Positions 44,934 to 53,518 of a stretch of 64,000 bases of DNA are shown in pieces. Position numbers and translations under genes: made by a program. The notes beneath the pieces were generated by a model that was given only the letters and a program-made list of their open reading frames with translations, had not been told where the DNA came from and made no database searches. The stretch is from Bryobacter sp. (GTDB taxonomy: Bacteria > Acidobacteriota > Terriglobia > Bryobacterales > Bryobacteraceae). Location: positions 31,072-95,071 of the forward strand of contig JALHNI010000006.1 in the NCBI GenBank assembly GCA_022843605.1, read 5' to 3'. The stretch's first letter is position 1; every line of letters begins with the position of its first letter.

Positions 44934-46130
44934 TTAGGTGCGCGCGTGCTGGGATTGCTTCGGCGCTTTGTAGGTGACCTTGAGTTGCGGAGTCTCCAGC
45001 CGTCGATGGTTCTGCACCTTGGAGGTGAGACAGGCTTCGAGCGCGCCGCTGACGATCAGCGTACGCTCCACCGGATAAGGCGCTTTGCCGGTAACGAACA
45101 TCTCTTCGATCTTACTGACCAGGCAAGCCGAGTAAGTGACATTGGGCACGGGCGTCAGAAAAAACTGAGTGGACGGGTAGCCAGGGATGCCCTTCACCTT
45201 GGCGGCGAAGCAGAAATCGCGCACGGCGCCGTTCAGCATCAGCAGTGTGGTCTTGAGGCCGTCGTTGTGTTCAATGAAGTAGGCGGCGGGGTTCTTGACC
45301 AGCTTGGGCAGTTCGTTGTTGCCGACAAGGTCCTGCGTGCGGCCGTCGAGGAGGGTTTTGCCTTGCGGCGAGTCGCTACGAGAGAGCGCGGCGGTGAGGA
45401 GCTTCTTGGAGTAGCGGCCGGATTCGCCGGCTTGCCAGACAGCGTCGCCTTCGATGAGTTGAACGGCTTTGATGCCGGATTCGCCGCCTTTGCGGCGCTC
45501 GATCATGCACTGCATGGCTTCAAGGGCGTGATAATCCATCGGATCGGAGCCGCCGACACCGACCATGAGTGCTTCTTCGATTTCGCAGTTGAGGGGCAGC
45601 TCAAGGTCAGGCAAGCGCCACGTAACGGGCAGCGAAGAGCCGGCCAGCATGGGGAACTTGAGGCGCTTGGACTGGTCCACCATCCACTTGGCTTTCTCAA
45701 AGCTGTACGAGAGGTGCTTGTCGTTGTAGACAGGCACCACGCGGCCGTCTTTCTCAAAGACCTCGACGCATTGTTTGAAAAATTCGTAGCGCGGGTAAAG
45801 GACCTGGCCCTTGTCGTTCTTCGGATAGTCGCCATGTTCGCCGATGATCATGACGGCATCGACGGCGAGTTTGTCCGTGCCACAGCGCAGAGCCTCGGCA
45901 ATGCTGTTGTAGACGGTGAAGCCGAACTCTTTCGCGCGGACATAACTTTGGTCGCCAACGGTGGCGGGATCGCCGGCGGGCTTCTGATCCGTATAGAGCG
46001 AGACAATCTGGACGCCGGGCTTGTGCCATTCGCCTTCGTGCGGATAGCCGATCAGAAAGCGATCGGCCATGTGCTGGGCGTGGGACAAGTACTTATAGAG
46101 GGTGGTAATGACAGCGACACGCTTGGGCAC
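44934..46130 (-). CDS. Uncharacterised protein, non-exported paralogue of the next gene upstream
   Basis: 398 residues from a GTG that directly abuts the stop of the paralogous gene (TAA-GTG). No signal peptide. Shared blocks with the neighbour include a start motif (VAVITTLYKYLSHAQH), MIIGEHGDYPKNDKGQ, PRYEFF, PVYNDKHLS, AGSSLPVTWR, MQCMIERRKGGE and YPVERTL. The His/Glu-rich motifs suggest a metal or sugar binding enzyme, but no family with known function was recognised. It is probably cytoplasmic, whereas the paralogue seems exported. Confidence 0.6.
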   Translation of the reverse strand: MPKRVAVITTLYKYLSHAQHMADRFLIGYPHEGEWHKPGVQIVSLYTDQKPAGDPATVGDQSYVRAKEFGFTVYNSIAEALRCGTDKLAVDAVMIIGEHGDYPKNDKGQVLYPRYEFFKQCVEVFEKDGRVVPVYNDKHLSYSFEKAKWMVDQSKRLKFPMLAGSSLPVTWRLPDLELPLNCEIEEALMVGVGGSDPMDYHALEAMQCMIERRKGGESGIKAVQLIEGDAVWQAGESGRYSKKLLTAALSRSDSPQGKTLLDGRTQDLVGNNELPKLVKNPAAYFIEHNDGLKTTLLMLNGAVRDFCFAAKVKGIPGYPSTQFFLTPVPNVTYSACLVSKIEEMFVTGKAPYPVERTLIVSGALEACLTSKVQNHRRLETPQLKVTYKAPKQSQHART

Positions 46131-47393
46131 TTAGGTTCTCCAGAAGGTCGATTCTTTGGTGGATTGATAAACAATGCCGGACAGGTGCGGCGTCTCGATG
46201 CGCTTCTGCCCGGCGAACAAGCTGTCGACGCCGGCAGCGGTGAGTCCCGTGGTGAGCAGGGTGCGTTCGACCGGATAAGTGGGCTTGCCGGAGAGGAACA
46301 TCTTTTCGGCACTGTTGACGAGCGGGGTGAAGAAGTTCGCCAGTGAGGTTCGGGCAGGCGGCATGGGCAGATACATCTGCGTCGAGAAGGGCTTCTTCTG
46401 GCCAGTAAGGCGGGCGGCGAAGTTGAAGTCTTCAACGAGCCCGCTGAAAAGGATCATGGTGGATTTCAGGCCATCGGAATGGTCGTAGCGGTAGGCGACG
46501 GGATTGCGCACCAGCCGCTTCATGTCGTCGTCGGTGGGGAAGGTGTTGTTAAAGCCGGGGCGAGCAGGCTTTAACGTGTGGCTACGGCACAGGGCGGCGT
46601 TCATCAGGTCGCGCGACCAGACGCCTTCCTTGAGGGCCTGCCAGAAACGGTCACCACGGTAAGCTTCCACCCACTTGACGCCGGTTTCACCGCCTTTGCG
46701 GCGTTCCACCATACATTGCAGAGTTTCGAGGGCGTGGAAGTCATAGCTATCAACGCCGCCGTAACCGACACAGACAGCCTCTTCGATTTTGGAGCCGAGC
46801 GGCATTTCGAGCGACGGCGTGCGCCAGGTGACAGGCAGGCTGGAGCCGGCCATGAAGGGGAACTTCATCCGCAGCGAGGTATCGTACATTTCGCGGGCCC
46901 ACTCCCATTTCCAGGAGAGGTGCTTGTCGTTGAAGATGGGGGCGACGCGATTGCTTGCGGTGTAGACCTTGGTGATCTCGTTGAAGAACTCATAGCGCGG
47001 GTACTTCACCTGGCCTTTTTCGGTTTTCGGGTATTGGCCGTGTTCACCAATGAGCAGGACGCCATCCACGGCGAGTTTGCTGCCGCCGCTGGTGAGCGCT
47101 TCGGCAATGGTGGGGTACATCTTCATTTGCGGGAAGCGAGCGGCACGGTCCTTGGAGTGATCCGTCGCGCCAACCTGATCGACGTAGATGGAGACGAGAT
47201 CCATCTCGGGCCGATGATGCTCGCCGTTCCAGCCGTAGCCTTCCAGGAAGCGGTCGACGATGTGCTGCGAGTGCGAAAACTTGAAGTAAGTGGTGCAGAT
47301 GGCGGCAATCTTCGGGCGCTTGGGCGGCGCGGCGAGGGCGAGAGCCGGGGCGGCGAACAGAAGGTCGCGCCGGCGCAGGAGTGGAGGCGTCAT
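46131..47393 (-). CDS. Uncharacterised exported paralogue of the adjacent protein
   Basis: 420 residues, with RRRDLLFAAPALALA, a twin-arginine signal, then KIAAICTTYFKFSHSQHI, LLIGEHGQYPKTEKGQ, PRYEFF, PIFNDKHLSW, AGSSLPVTWR, LQCMVERRKGGE and YPVERTLL. The pair share near-identical blocks along their whole length, so they arose by duplication. Its stop is immediately followed by the GTG of its partner. It lies 28 nt downstream of the hydrolase/HEAT/Sel1 gene, so all may form one transcript. Function unknown. Confidence 0.62.
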   Translation of the reverse strand: MTPPLLRRRDLLFAAPALALAAPPKRPKIAAICTTYFKFSHSQHIVDRFLEGYGWNGEHHRPEMDLVSIYVDQVGATDHSKDRAARFPQMKMYPTIAEALTSGGSKLAVDGVLLIGEHGQYPKTEKGQVKYPRYEFFNEITKVYTASNRVAPIFNDKHLSWKWEWAREMYDTSLRMKFPFMAGSSLPVTWRTPSLEMPLGSKIEEAVCVGYGGVDSYDFHALETLQCMVERRKGGETGVKWVEAYRGDRFWQALKEGVWSRDLMNAALCRSHTLKPARPGFNNTFPTDDDMKRLVRNPVAYRYDHSDGLKSTMILFSGLVEDFNFAARLTGQKKPFSTQMYLPMPPARTSLANFFTPLVNSAEKMFLSGKPTYPVERTLLTTGLTAAGVDSLFAGQKRIETPHLSGIVYQSTKESTFWRT

Positions 47394-47421
47394 GCCTCAT
47401 TATGGCTTGGGAGCAGGGGCC

Positions 47422-49035
47422 CTATGGGACCTTCGGCGCCGGACGGCGGCCTGGGACCCGCGCCACGTTCTGCGCGGCCAGGGGATGCCCGGCGGCGGCC
47501 GCCTTGGCCCACCATTCCCGGGCTTCGGCGTAGTCCTGTAGAACACCCTGGCCGTTGGCGTACATCATGCCGAGCATCGCCTGGGCGGGGACGAAGCCGA
47601 GTTCAGCAGCTTGTTTGGTCTTGGCGAAAGCGACAGCGGGATCCTGGCGCAACTTCTTGCCGCCTTCGCAATACAAGGTGAGGGCGGGGTCGCTGCTGCC
47701 CGGGGCGCACTGTTGATAGTCCTGTAAGTAGCCGGCCTGCTTGGCGGTAACTTCGTCGAGCCACGCGGGCCAGCCACCCGCGGGTGACTTGGCTTCGGGA
47801 CGGCCGGCGTCACCGCGGAAGTCCTTGTCTCGGATCGGAGCCAGAATGTTCGCGGCCATGGTGCGAGCTTCCTCGTCGGTGTCCTGGAGTAAGTCGACTA
47901 AAGCACGGAATAGGTTCGGATCCTGTCGGACGCCTTTTACCTGAAAGCGCACGGCGTAGCCGATCGCGTCGATGGCGGCGATGCGGTCCGGACTGTCGCG
48001 GTGTTCACGGACGAAGTCGATGAGGACCTGCTGGGCACGGGCGGAGCGCCAGTTGGCGTGGAGGGCCAGCGCCTTCATGGCGGACGCGCGAACGCGGCGA
48101 TCAGAGTCGGTCAGCGTGGCGGCCAGGGCACCGATAGTGGCTTCGTCGAAGGCGCCTCGGGCCACGGTTTCGGCGGCAGCGGCGCGCACAAGCACGATGG
48201 GTTCGGTGAGCATCTTCTGCACGATCACACCGGCAGCAGGTCCGCCAACGAGCGCGAGATTCTTGAAATGGCCATCGATCACGGCCCCCGGTTGCTGAAC
48301 CATTGCCTTTTCCTGAGGCGAGAGCGGCAGATTCTGATTCCGCAGCCGCGTAGCCCAGGCAAGGCCGTCGTCGTTGCTGGCCGGATGGTAGGTACGCGCG
48401 CCAAGGTCGTCGAATTCGCGATAGATGAGGTGATGGCCCTTGGCGTTCATGCGGCTGTAGGTGTCGCGCACGGTTTGGATATGCGTAAGCAGGTCGCGCA
48501 TGCCGAGGACCATGTAGTAGCTGGGAGCGACTTCGGCCGACTTCGTCACTTCAGAAGGCACCTTCCACCAACCCCAGCTGTAAGTCACCGCCGCGGTGAT
48601 GAGTTTGGCGTTCTGCGTGCCAAACTCGCCGGAGATCTTGGCACCTTCGCCTTTGCCGTACATGATGATGCGACGCGGATTGATCGGATAGTGCTGCTTC
48701 GCCCAGGCGATCACCTGGCGGATGGGCTCGTGGTCGACGTCGCCGAACTTCTGGCCCTGGGGGTGGATCCCGATGACGACGTACTGGTCGGTAAGGCCCT
48801 GGCGACGGAGGGATTCGCGAACGGGTAGGATCTCGTCGCCCGTTGGACGGTCATGCTCGGGGAAGCAGAGGATGAGGCCAACCTGCCGGGCCGGATCTGT
48901 CGTACCGGCGGCGGCAACACCACTCGGGGCCTCGACGGCATAGCGGACGGTGATACCGCCTTGCTTGAGTTCAGCGTCCGGAGTGACGGCGGAATACAGA
49001 AGGACGGGGAGCAGCATCCAGGTGAGGCGTGTCAT
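47422..49035 (-). CDS. Exported fusion of an alpha/beta-hydrolase-like domain, HEAT repeats and Sel1 repeats
   Basis: 537 residues. After a signal peptide (TRLTWMLLPVLLYSAV) an esterase/hydrolase-like region (residues 30-235; VIGIHPQGQKFGDVDHEPIRQVIAWAK, IIMYGKGEGAKISGEF, in which the nucleophile Ser is not in a canonical GxSxG) is followed by HEAT-type helical repeats (about 250-400; VRAAAAETVARGAFDEATI, SDRRVRASAMKALALH) and at least one Sel1 repeat (AQAMLGMMYANGQGVLQDYAEAREWW). The missing canonical nucleophile suggests a scaffold rather than an active hydrolase. Same strand as the two paralogues downstream. Confidence 0.62.
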   Translation of the reverse strand: MTRLTWMLLPVLLYSAVTPDAELKQGGITVRYAVEAPSGVAAAGTTDPARQVGLILCFPEHDRPTGDEILPVRESLRRQGLTDQYVVIGIHPQGQKFGDVDHEPIRQVIAWAKQHYPINPRRIIMYGKGEGAKISGEFGTQNAKLITAAVTYSWGWWKVPSEVTKSAEVAPSYYMVLGMRDLLTHIQTVRDTYSRMNAKGHHLIYREFDDLGARTYHPASNDDGLAWATRLRNQNLPLSPQEKAMVQQPGAVIDGHFKNLALVGGPAAGVIVQKMLTEPIVLVRAAAAETVARGAFDEATIGALAATLTDSDRRVRASAMKALALHANWRSARAQQVLIDFVREHRDSPDRIAAIDAIGYAVRFQVKGVRQDPNLFRALVDLLQDTDEEARTMAANILAPIRDKDFRGDAGRPEAKSPAGGWPAWLDEVTAKQAGYLQDYQQCAPGSSDPALTLYCEGGKKLRQDPAVAFAKTKQAAELGFVPAQAMLGMMYANGQGVLQDYAEAREWWAKAAAAGHPLAAQNVARVPGRRPAPKVP

Positions 49036-49093
49036 AGAAGTTAGGGTGAGTATATCCCAGGCATTCGAAGGGGTGCGTTAGACATTGAGAGGA

Positions 49094-49113
49094 AACGTTT
49101 ACACTTGAATGAC
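49094..49113 (+). promoter_or_regulatory. 20-bp element shared with the last gene of the window
   Basis: AACGTTTACACTTGAATGAC lies 81 nt before the PEP-CTERM gene. The same element (17 of 20 bases) is at 63796-63815, upstream of another secreted-protein gene. A TATACT -10-like box follows at 49135-49140, without a good -35 at the normal distance, so an activator site is one reading; a TTTACACT -10-like reading of the element itself is the other. Confidence 0.5.
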
Positions 49114-49174
49114 GCGCGGGCATGCGCCATCCCGTATACTGGTTCAAACTGTCTAGTACCGTCGGAGGACGTTA

Positions 49175-49882
49175 ATGAAATTTTATTCACGTTTGGCAAC
49201 CATCGCACTGCTGGCCGGGGCCACATTGCCCGCGGCGACAATTACCAGCTATTTTCTGGAGTACAACGGCTCAAGCATTGGCTCCGGTTCCAACAATGTC
49301 AGCGACTTCTTCCTTGAAGCCGGGACGCAGTCCGACGGAATCACCGTCACGGGCACCCTTGACCTGTTTCAGGGCGGTTCACCGGTAACGACGGGAGTGC
49401 CGTTGACGGGCCCCGTTTCCCTGCGTTTCACCGACGCGTCGCTTACCTGCGCCTCATCAACGTTCTGCTCGCCAATCACGCTGTTCTTCGCCGCGTACGT
49501 GTTTTTCGAGGGTACCGCTCCGACGGAACTTGAAGGGCTATTCGGAGTCGATGGTTCGGGGACTGCTCCCAACTTTCTGAACGCAATCGTCGCCGGCCAG
49601 AACGACGCTCCGTTACTGGGGAACGTTTCCACGAACGGGCCCTTCGATGAGTCCCTACCCCTGCCGGCGAATTTCATGATCACCAACGGTTCGAATATGG
49701 CCGAATTCCGGTTCCTGTTGCAGCTACCGGCCGGCATGTCGAACGGCGAGACGATCAGCTTGCCCAACAGCCTGTTTCAGCAGTTGAATACGGCGGGATC
49801 GTCGGTGCCGGAACCGGGCACGGTAGCGATCGTCGGCGCGGGCCTGCTGGGTGCGTTTTGGTTCCGCCGGCGCCAGCGCTAA
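49175..49882 (+). CDS. PEP-CTERM sorting domain secreted protein
   Basis: 235 residues. Signal peptide (LATIALLAGATLPAA), then a beta-rich, Ser/Thr/Asn/Gly-rich extracellular domain (residues 25-205) with a Cys pair, then a C-terminal sorting signal: VPEPG, hydrophobic TVAIVGAGLLGAFWF and RRRQR. It is expected to be processed by exosortase and placed in the outer envelope or extracellular matrix. RBS GGAGGAC precedes the ATG. A strong terminator follows. The exosortase itself is not in the window. Confidence 0.85.
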   Translation: MKFYSRLATIALLAGATLPAATITSYFLEYNGSSIGSGSNNVSDFFLEAGTQSDGITVTGTLDLFQGGSPVTTGVPLTGPVSLRFTDASLTCASSTFCSPITLFFAAYVFFEGTAPTELEGLFGVDGSGTAPNFLNAIVAGQNDAPLLGNVSTNGPFDESLPLPANFMITNGSNMAEFRFLLQLPAGMSNGETISLPNSLFQQLNTAGSSVPEPGTVAIVGAGLLGAFWFRRRQR

Positions 49883-49904
49883 ATTACCAGGATCATTGAA
49901 TTGG

Positions 49905-49938
49905 AGCGTTGGGGTGCCTTGCACTCCAACGCTTTTTT
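49905..49938 (+). terminator. Rho-independent terminator after the PEP-CTERM gene
   Basis: A 13-bp stem with one G-U wobble (AGCGTTGGGGTGC / GCACTCCAACGCT), a CTT loop and a run of six T at 49933-49938. It lies 23 nt after the stop of the PEP-CTERM gene and just before the kinase gene. This is the clearest intrinsic terminator in the window. Confidence 0.9.
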
Positions 49939-49981
49939 CATTGGTCTGGCGACCCCGGCGAAATGGGACACAATGGGCGTG

Positions 49982-51013
49982 ATGCCCAAGGGACTGGTAC
50001 TGGCCGACGATGCGACGGGCGCGCTCGAGTGCGCCTCGTTGTTGGCCAATTTGGGGCTGGCCGGCTTGAGTCTTGATGCCGGGGTGACCGTGGCGACGAC
50101 CGCGGAATGCGCCGTTCTGGTGGCCGATACCGAAACGCGGCACTTGCCGGTCGAGGCCGCCTGGGAGTGCATCGAGCGTTGGACAGCTGGCTTCACGGGG
50201 CGGATCTACAAGAAAACGGACTCAACCTTGCGGGGCAACATCGCGGCGGAGTTGGCGGGTTTAGCTGCCACGGTGGTGTACATTCCCGCTTATCCGGCTT
50301 TGGGACGCACCGTGAAGGATGGGCGATTGTTCGTGCATGGCGTGCCGGTGGACGAGACGGAATTTGCGCGGGATCCGCGCCACCCGGTGCGGAGTGCGGC
50401 GATCTCGGAGCTGTTTCCGCCAGGGTCGACGGTACTGATTCGCAGTGCCGCAGAACTGCGAGCGCATTGGAGCAGCGGAAAAGTGCTGATCTGCGATGCC
50501 GAATCGCCGGGAGACTTCGACCAGTTGGAGCGGGCGCTGCGGGGCCAGCAGGTGGCGATCGCCGGACCGGCGGGGTTCATTCCGGCCTGGGCACGGTTGG
50601 CGGGCTTCCCACACGGGATAGCGACACCCCATCCGCCGGTAAGGGATTGGCTGGTGGTGTGCGGCAGTCTGCATCCGCAGTCGCGGCGGCAAGCCGAGGT
50701 CGCTGCTGCGGCGGGGGTTCGGGTGATCTCGAGCAGTGCCGAACGGGGGCTGGATCCGGCGGGGGCGGCGGCGGAGTTGGCGGAACGGGCTGTCGAAGCG
50801 ACCCGGTTCCACCGGCCGCAAGGTGTCCTGGTGATGGGTGGCGATACCGCGTGGGCGCTGTGGCGCGCACTGGCGGTTCGCAGCCTGACACCGCTCCCGG
50901 AAATATTGCCTGGCGTCGCCGTCTGCCAGTCAGGCGATCTGGTTTTTGTGACCAAAGCCGGCGGGTTCGGCGACGATAACCTGGTAAGCGCAGTGAGAGA
51001 AAGATTCCAATGA
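49982..51013 (+). CDS. Four-carbon-acid sugar kinase (DUF1537/DtnK-OtnK-like)
   Basis: 343 residues, starting at MPKGLVLADDATGALE; the ATG at 49973 is equally possible. N-terminal substrate-binding domain with the D-rich ADDATGA motif and RIYKKTDSTLRGN (the KTDSTLRGN signature); the C-terminal nucleotide-binding domain has VLVMGGDTAW and FVTKAGGFGDDNL. Members phosphorylate threonate, erythronate or related acids at C4. The next gene is PdxA-like, as in the published D-threonate and D-erythronate pathways. The exact substrate is inferred from that pairing. Confidence 0.85.
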   Translation: MPKGLVLADDATGALECASLLANLGLAGLSLDAGVTVATTAECAVLVADTETRHLPVEAAWECIERWTAGFTGRIYKKTDSTLRGNIAAELAGLAATVVYIPAYPALGRTVKDGRLFVHGVPVDETEFARDPRHPVRSAAISELFPPGSTVLIRSAAELRAHWSSGKVLICDAESPGDFDQLERALRGQQVAIAGPAGFIPAWARLAGFPHGIATPHPPVRDWLVVCGSLHPQSRRQAEVAAAAGVRVISSSAERGLDPAGAAAELAERAVEATRFHRPQGVLVMGGDTAWALWRALAVRSLTPLPEILPGVAVCQSGDLVFVTKAGGFGDDNLVSAVRERFQ

Positions 51014-51993
51014 GTAAATTGATCGGCATCACGATGGGCGATTCGAGCGGCGTGGGGCCGGAGATTCTGTTGAAGGCGGCGGGAGACATTCCAGTGCCGT
51101 ATGTCGTCTACGGCGACATAGCGCCGTTGCGCCAGTTGAATGATCAGTTGGGGCTGGGTCTGACTGTGGCGTCGATTGCGGGCGCGGCAGAGTGGCAGGC
51201 GGGCCGGGTGAACGTCATCGACGCGGGCCTGCTGCGGCCGGAAGATCTGACGCCGGGCCGCATCAATGCGGCTTCCGGCAAGGCGGCCCGCGAATACGTG
51301 GTCCGGGCGACTCTCGCGGCCTTAGCCGGCGAGATCGCGGCCATCGTCACGTTGCCGATGAACAAGGAAGCGACGCAACTGACGGATCCCCACTTTACCG
51401 GCCACACCGAATTGATCGGCGAACTCTGCGGCAGTGACGACGTAACGATCATGCTGGCGTCGCCGGACCTGATTGCGACGCATGTAAGCACGCATTGCTC
51501 GCTTCGCCAAGCCATTGAGCGCTGCCAACAGCCGCGCATCCGCCGGATTATCGAACTGACCTGGCATGCCGTCCAGCGGCTGAAGCCCGGCGCGCGCGTG
51601 GCGGTGGCGGGACTGAATCCGCATGCGGGCGAGAATGGTCTGTTCGGCACGGAAGAGATCGACGAGATCCGGCCGGCGGTGGAATGGGCACGGGCGCAGG
51701 GCTGGGACGTAGAAGGTCCGCTGCCGCCGGATACGCTGTTCTACCTGGCCGTGCGGCGACATAAGTACGAAGCCGTGGTCTGCATGTATCACGACCAGGG
51801 CCACATCCCTTCAAAGCTGCTGGACTTCGAGGGGGGGGTGAATATCGCCTTGGGTCTGCCGATCGTGCGCACGTCAGTGGACCATGGCACGGCCTTCGAC
51901 ATTGCGTGGCAGGGCATCGCCTCGACACGCAGTTTTTTGGCCGCGCTCGACATGGCGATCCGGCTGGCGGAGTTGGAAGGCGTGACAAACTAG
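51010..51993 (+). CDS. PdxA-family 4-phospho-acid dehydrogenase (PdxA2-like)
   Basis: 327 residues. PdxA fold with MGDSSGVGPEILLKA, a His in HTELIGELCG and NPHAGENGLFGTEE, MYHDQGHIPSKLL, and LPIVRTSVDHGTAFDIA. These are the metal-binding and substrate residues of 4-hydroxythreonine-4-phosphate dehydrogenase. Because it is translationally coupled (ATGA) to a four-carbon-acid kinase, the catabolic PdxA2 role, oxidation and decarboxylation of a 4-phospho-threonate or erythronate, is more likely than vitamin B6 synthesis. A role in B6 cannot be excluded by sequence alone. Confidence 0.85.
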   Translation: MSKLIGITMGDSSGVGPEILLKAAGDIPVPYVVYGDIAPLRQLNDQLGLGLTVASIAGAAEWQAGRVNVIDAGLLRPEDLTPGRINAASGKAAREYVVRATLAALAGEIAAIVTLPMNKEATQLTDPHFTGHTELIGELCGSDDVTIMLASPDLIATHVSTHCSLRQAIERCQQPRIRRIIELTWHAVQRLKPGARVAVAGLNPHAGENGLFGTEEIDEIRPAVEWARAQGWDVEGPLPPDTLFYLAVRRHKYEAVVCMYHDQGHIPSKLLDFEGGVNIALGLPIVRTSVDHGTAFDIAWQGIASTRSFLAALDMAIRLAELEGVTN

Positions 51994-51998
51994 CTTCC

Positions 51999-53339
51999 AT
52001 GCTCTCCCGACGCGACTTTCTGTTTACGGCCACGGCGGCGGCCACCGTGGCGGCCGGCGCGCAGGCGAAGCGGCCGAATGTTCTGCTGATCCTCGCCGAT
52101 GACCTAGGCTTCGAATGCCTGGGGTGCTACGGCAGCAAGAGCTATCGTACGCCGGAACTGGACCGGATGGCGTCGGAAGGGATGCGGTTCGAAGCCGCCT
52201 TTGCGCAGCCGCTCTGCACGCCGACCCGGATGCAACTGATGACCGGCAAGTCGAACTTCCGGAACTGGAAAGCCTTCGGGCTGATGGACCCCAAGGAGCG
52301 CACCTTCGGCCACCTTTTCCGTGACCAGGGCTATCGCACAGCTATCGCGGGCAAGTGGCAATTCTGGAGCTACAACCCGCCGGGCTTTGAGCCGGAGTGG
52401 CGCGGCAAAGGCCAGCGCATCGAAGACGCCGGCTTCGAGGAGTACAGCGTCTGGCATGCGTACCATACCGAAGACAAGGGTTCGCGCTACGGCGACCCCA
52501 CCTATTACGAGAACGGGAAGCTCTATCCGAATCAGAAAGACAAGTACGGCGACGACATTTCGGCTGACTTCCTGTTGCGCTTCATCGAGAAGCACCGCGC
52601 GGAACCGTGGTTTGTTTACTTTCCTCTGGCACTGACGCATGGCCCGTTCACGCCCACGCCGAAAAGCGCAGACTGGAACACAGACAAGCGACTGAAAAAC
52701 GATACGCGGTACTTCAAGGATCAGGTGGAGTACATGGACGGCATAATCGGGCGGATGGTGAAGCGGCTGGATGAACTGGGATTGGGCGAGAATACGCTGG
52801 TCCTGTTCTACGGCGATAATGGCACGCTATCGGCGATTCGGACCCAGTTGGAAGCGAAGGGCCGAACCGTGGAATTCCAGGGCGGCAAGGGCGACACCAC
52901 CGAGGCCGGAATGCGGGTGCCGCTGATCGCGCGCTGGAAGGGGAAGATTCCGGCGGGGCGGGTGAACGGCGACTTGATTGAGTCCTGCGATTTTCTGCCG
53001 ACGATTTGCGAGGCCACAGGCGTTTCGGCCAAATCCATGGGCGTGATCGATGGCCGCAGTTTCCTGCCGCAGTTGCAAGGCCGGAAGGGTCAGCCGCGCG
53101 AGTGGATCTATAGCTGGTATGACCCGCGCCCTGGCCACGACAAGGAACGCTGGACACGCACGGAGCGCTACGTTTTCGATCATCGCTGGAAGCTGTACGA
53201 GGATGGCCGCCTGTACGATTGGGCGGCGGATCCGCGCGAGACGAAGACCGTGGAGAACGCGGCGGCGCGGAAGCGCTTGGCGCAGGTCCTGGCCCGGTAT
53301 CGCCGGGAAGAATCCGCCGTCCGATTGACCGGACAGTGA
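51999..53339 (+). CDS. Tat-exported sulfatase (type I, formylglycine-dependent)
   Basis: 446 residues from ATG 51999, giving the twin-arginine signal SRRDFLFTATAAATVAAGAQA. The metal site DD (ILADDLG) is followed by CTPTR (C73), the canonical CxPxR site that is converted to formylglycine. K in IAGKWQFW, the HGPFTP region and FYGDNGT metal residues are also present. It cleaves sulfate esters, possibly from algal or host-derived polysaccharides. It starts 5 nt after the PdxA2-like gene stop, and so is probably co-transcribed. An anaerobic or FGE maturase is not in this window. Confidence 0.87.
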   Translation: MLSRRDFLFTATAAATVAAGAQAKRPNVLLILADDLGFECLGCYGSKSYRTPELDRMASEGMRFEAAFAQPLCTPTRMQLMTGKSNFRNWKAFGLMDPKERTFGHLFRDQGYRTAIAGKWQFWSYNPPGFEPEWRGKGQRIEDAGFEEYSVWHAYHTEDKGSRYGDPTYYENGKLYPNQKDKYGDDISADFLLRFIEKHRAEPWFVYFPLALTHGPFTPTPKSADWNTDKRLKNDTRYFKDQVEYMDGIIGRMVKRLDELGLGENTLVLFYGDNGTLSAIRTQLEAKGRTVEFQGGKGDTTEAGMRVPLIARWKGKIPAGRVNGDLIESCDFLPTICEATGVSAKSMGVIDGRSFLPQLQGRKGQPREWIYSWYDPRPGHDKERWTRTERYVFDHRWKLYEDGRLYDWAADPRETKTVENAAARKRLAQVLARYRREESAVRLTGQ

Positions 53340-53484
53340 TTCCCACCGGCAACCCCGAGCGGGCGATTGAGTTTTGGAACCAGACTTTCGGCTGACCCTT
53401 GATCGCATGTCGCCGGGCGGGGGGTGTGGCGATACAAAAGATAGCGTTTTCGGCATGATCCAGAACGATCCGGCCGCGGCTTAA
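53336..53484 (+). pseudogene. Remnant of a VOC (glyoxalase/bleomycin-resistance fold) gene
   Basis: Two disconnected pieces of a VOC protein survive in the spacer between the sulfatase and the amidase. The first, from GTG 53336 to TGA 53393-53395, reads ...GNPERAIEFWNQTFG, the usual beginning of VOC proteins of the PERAxxFY/FW type. The second, in another frame (53401 to TAA 53482-53484), reads ...DSVFGMIQNDPAAA, the usual end of the same family. The central ~80 residues are missing and the frame has shifted. It overlaps the sulfatase stop. No product can be made. Confidence 0.6.
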
Positions 53485-53518
53485 GTTCAGTCAAGCGCTG
53501 TGTTAGCCTAGCGGGTCA

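Noticed and set aside
44946..46346. A 466-codon plus-strand frame opposite the paralogue pair
   Set aside because: Crosses both paralogues in antisense; no motif. The paralogue similarity supports the minus-strand reading.
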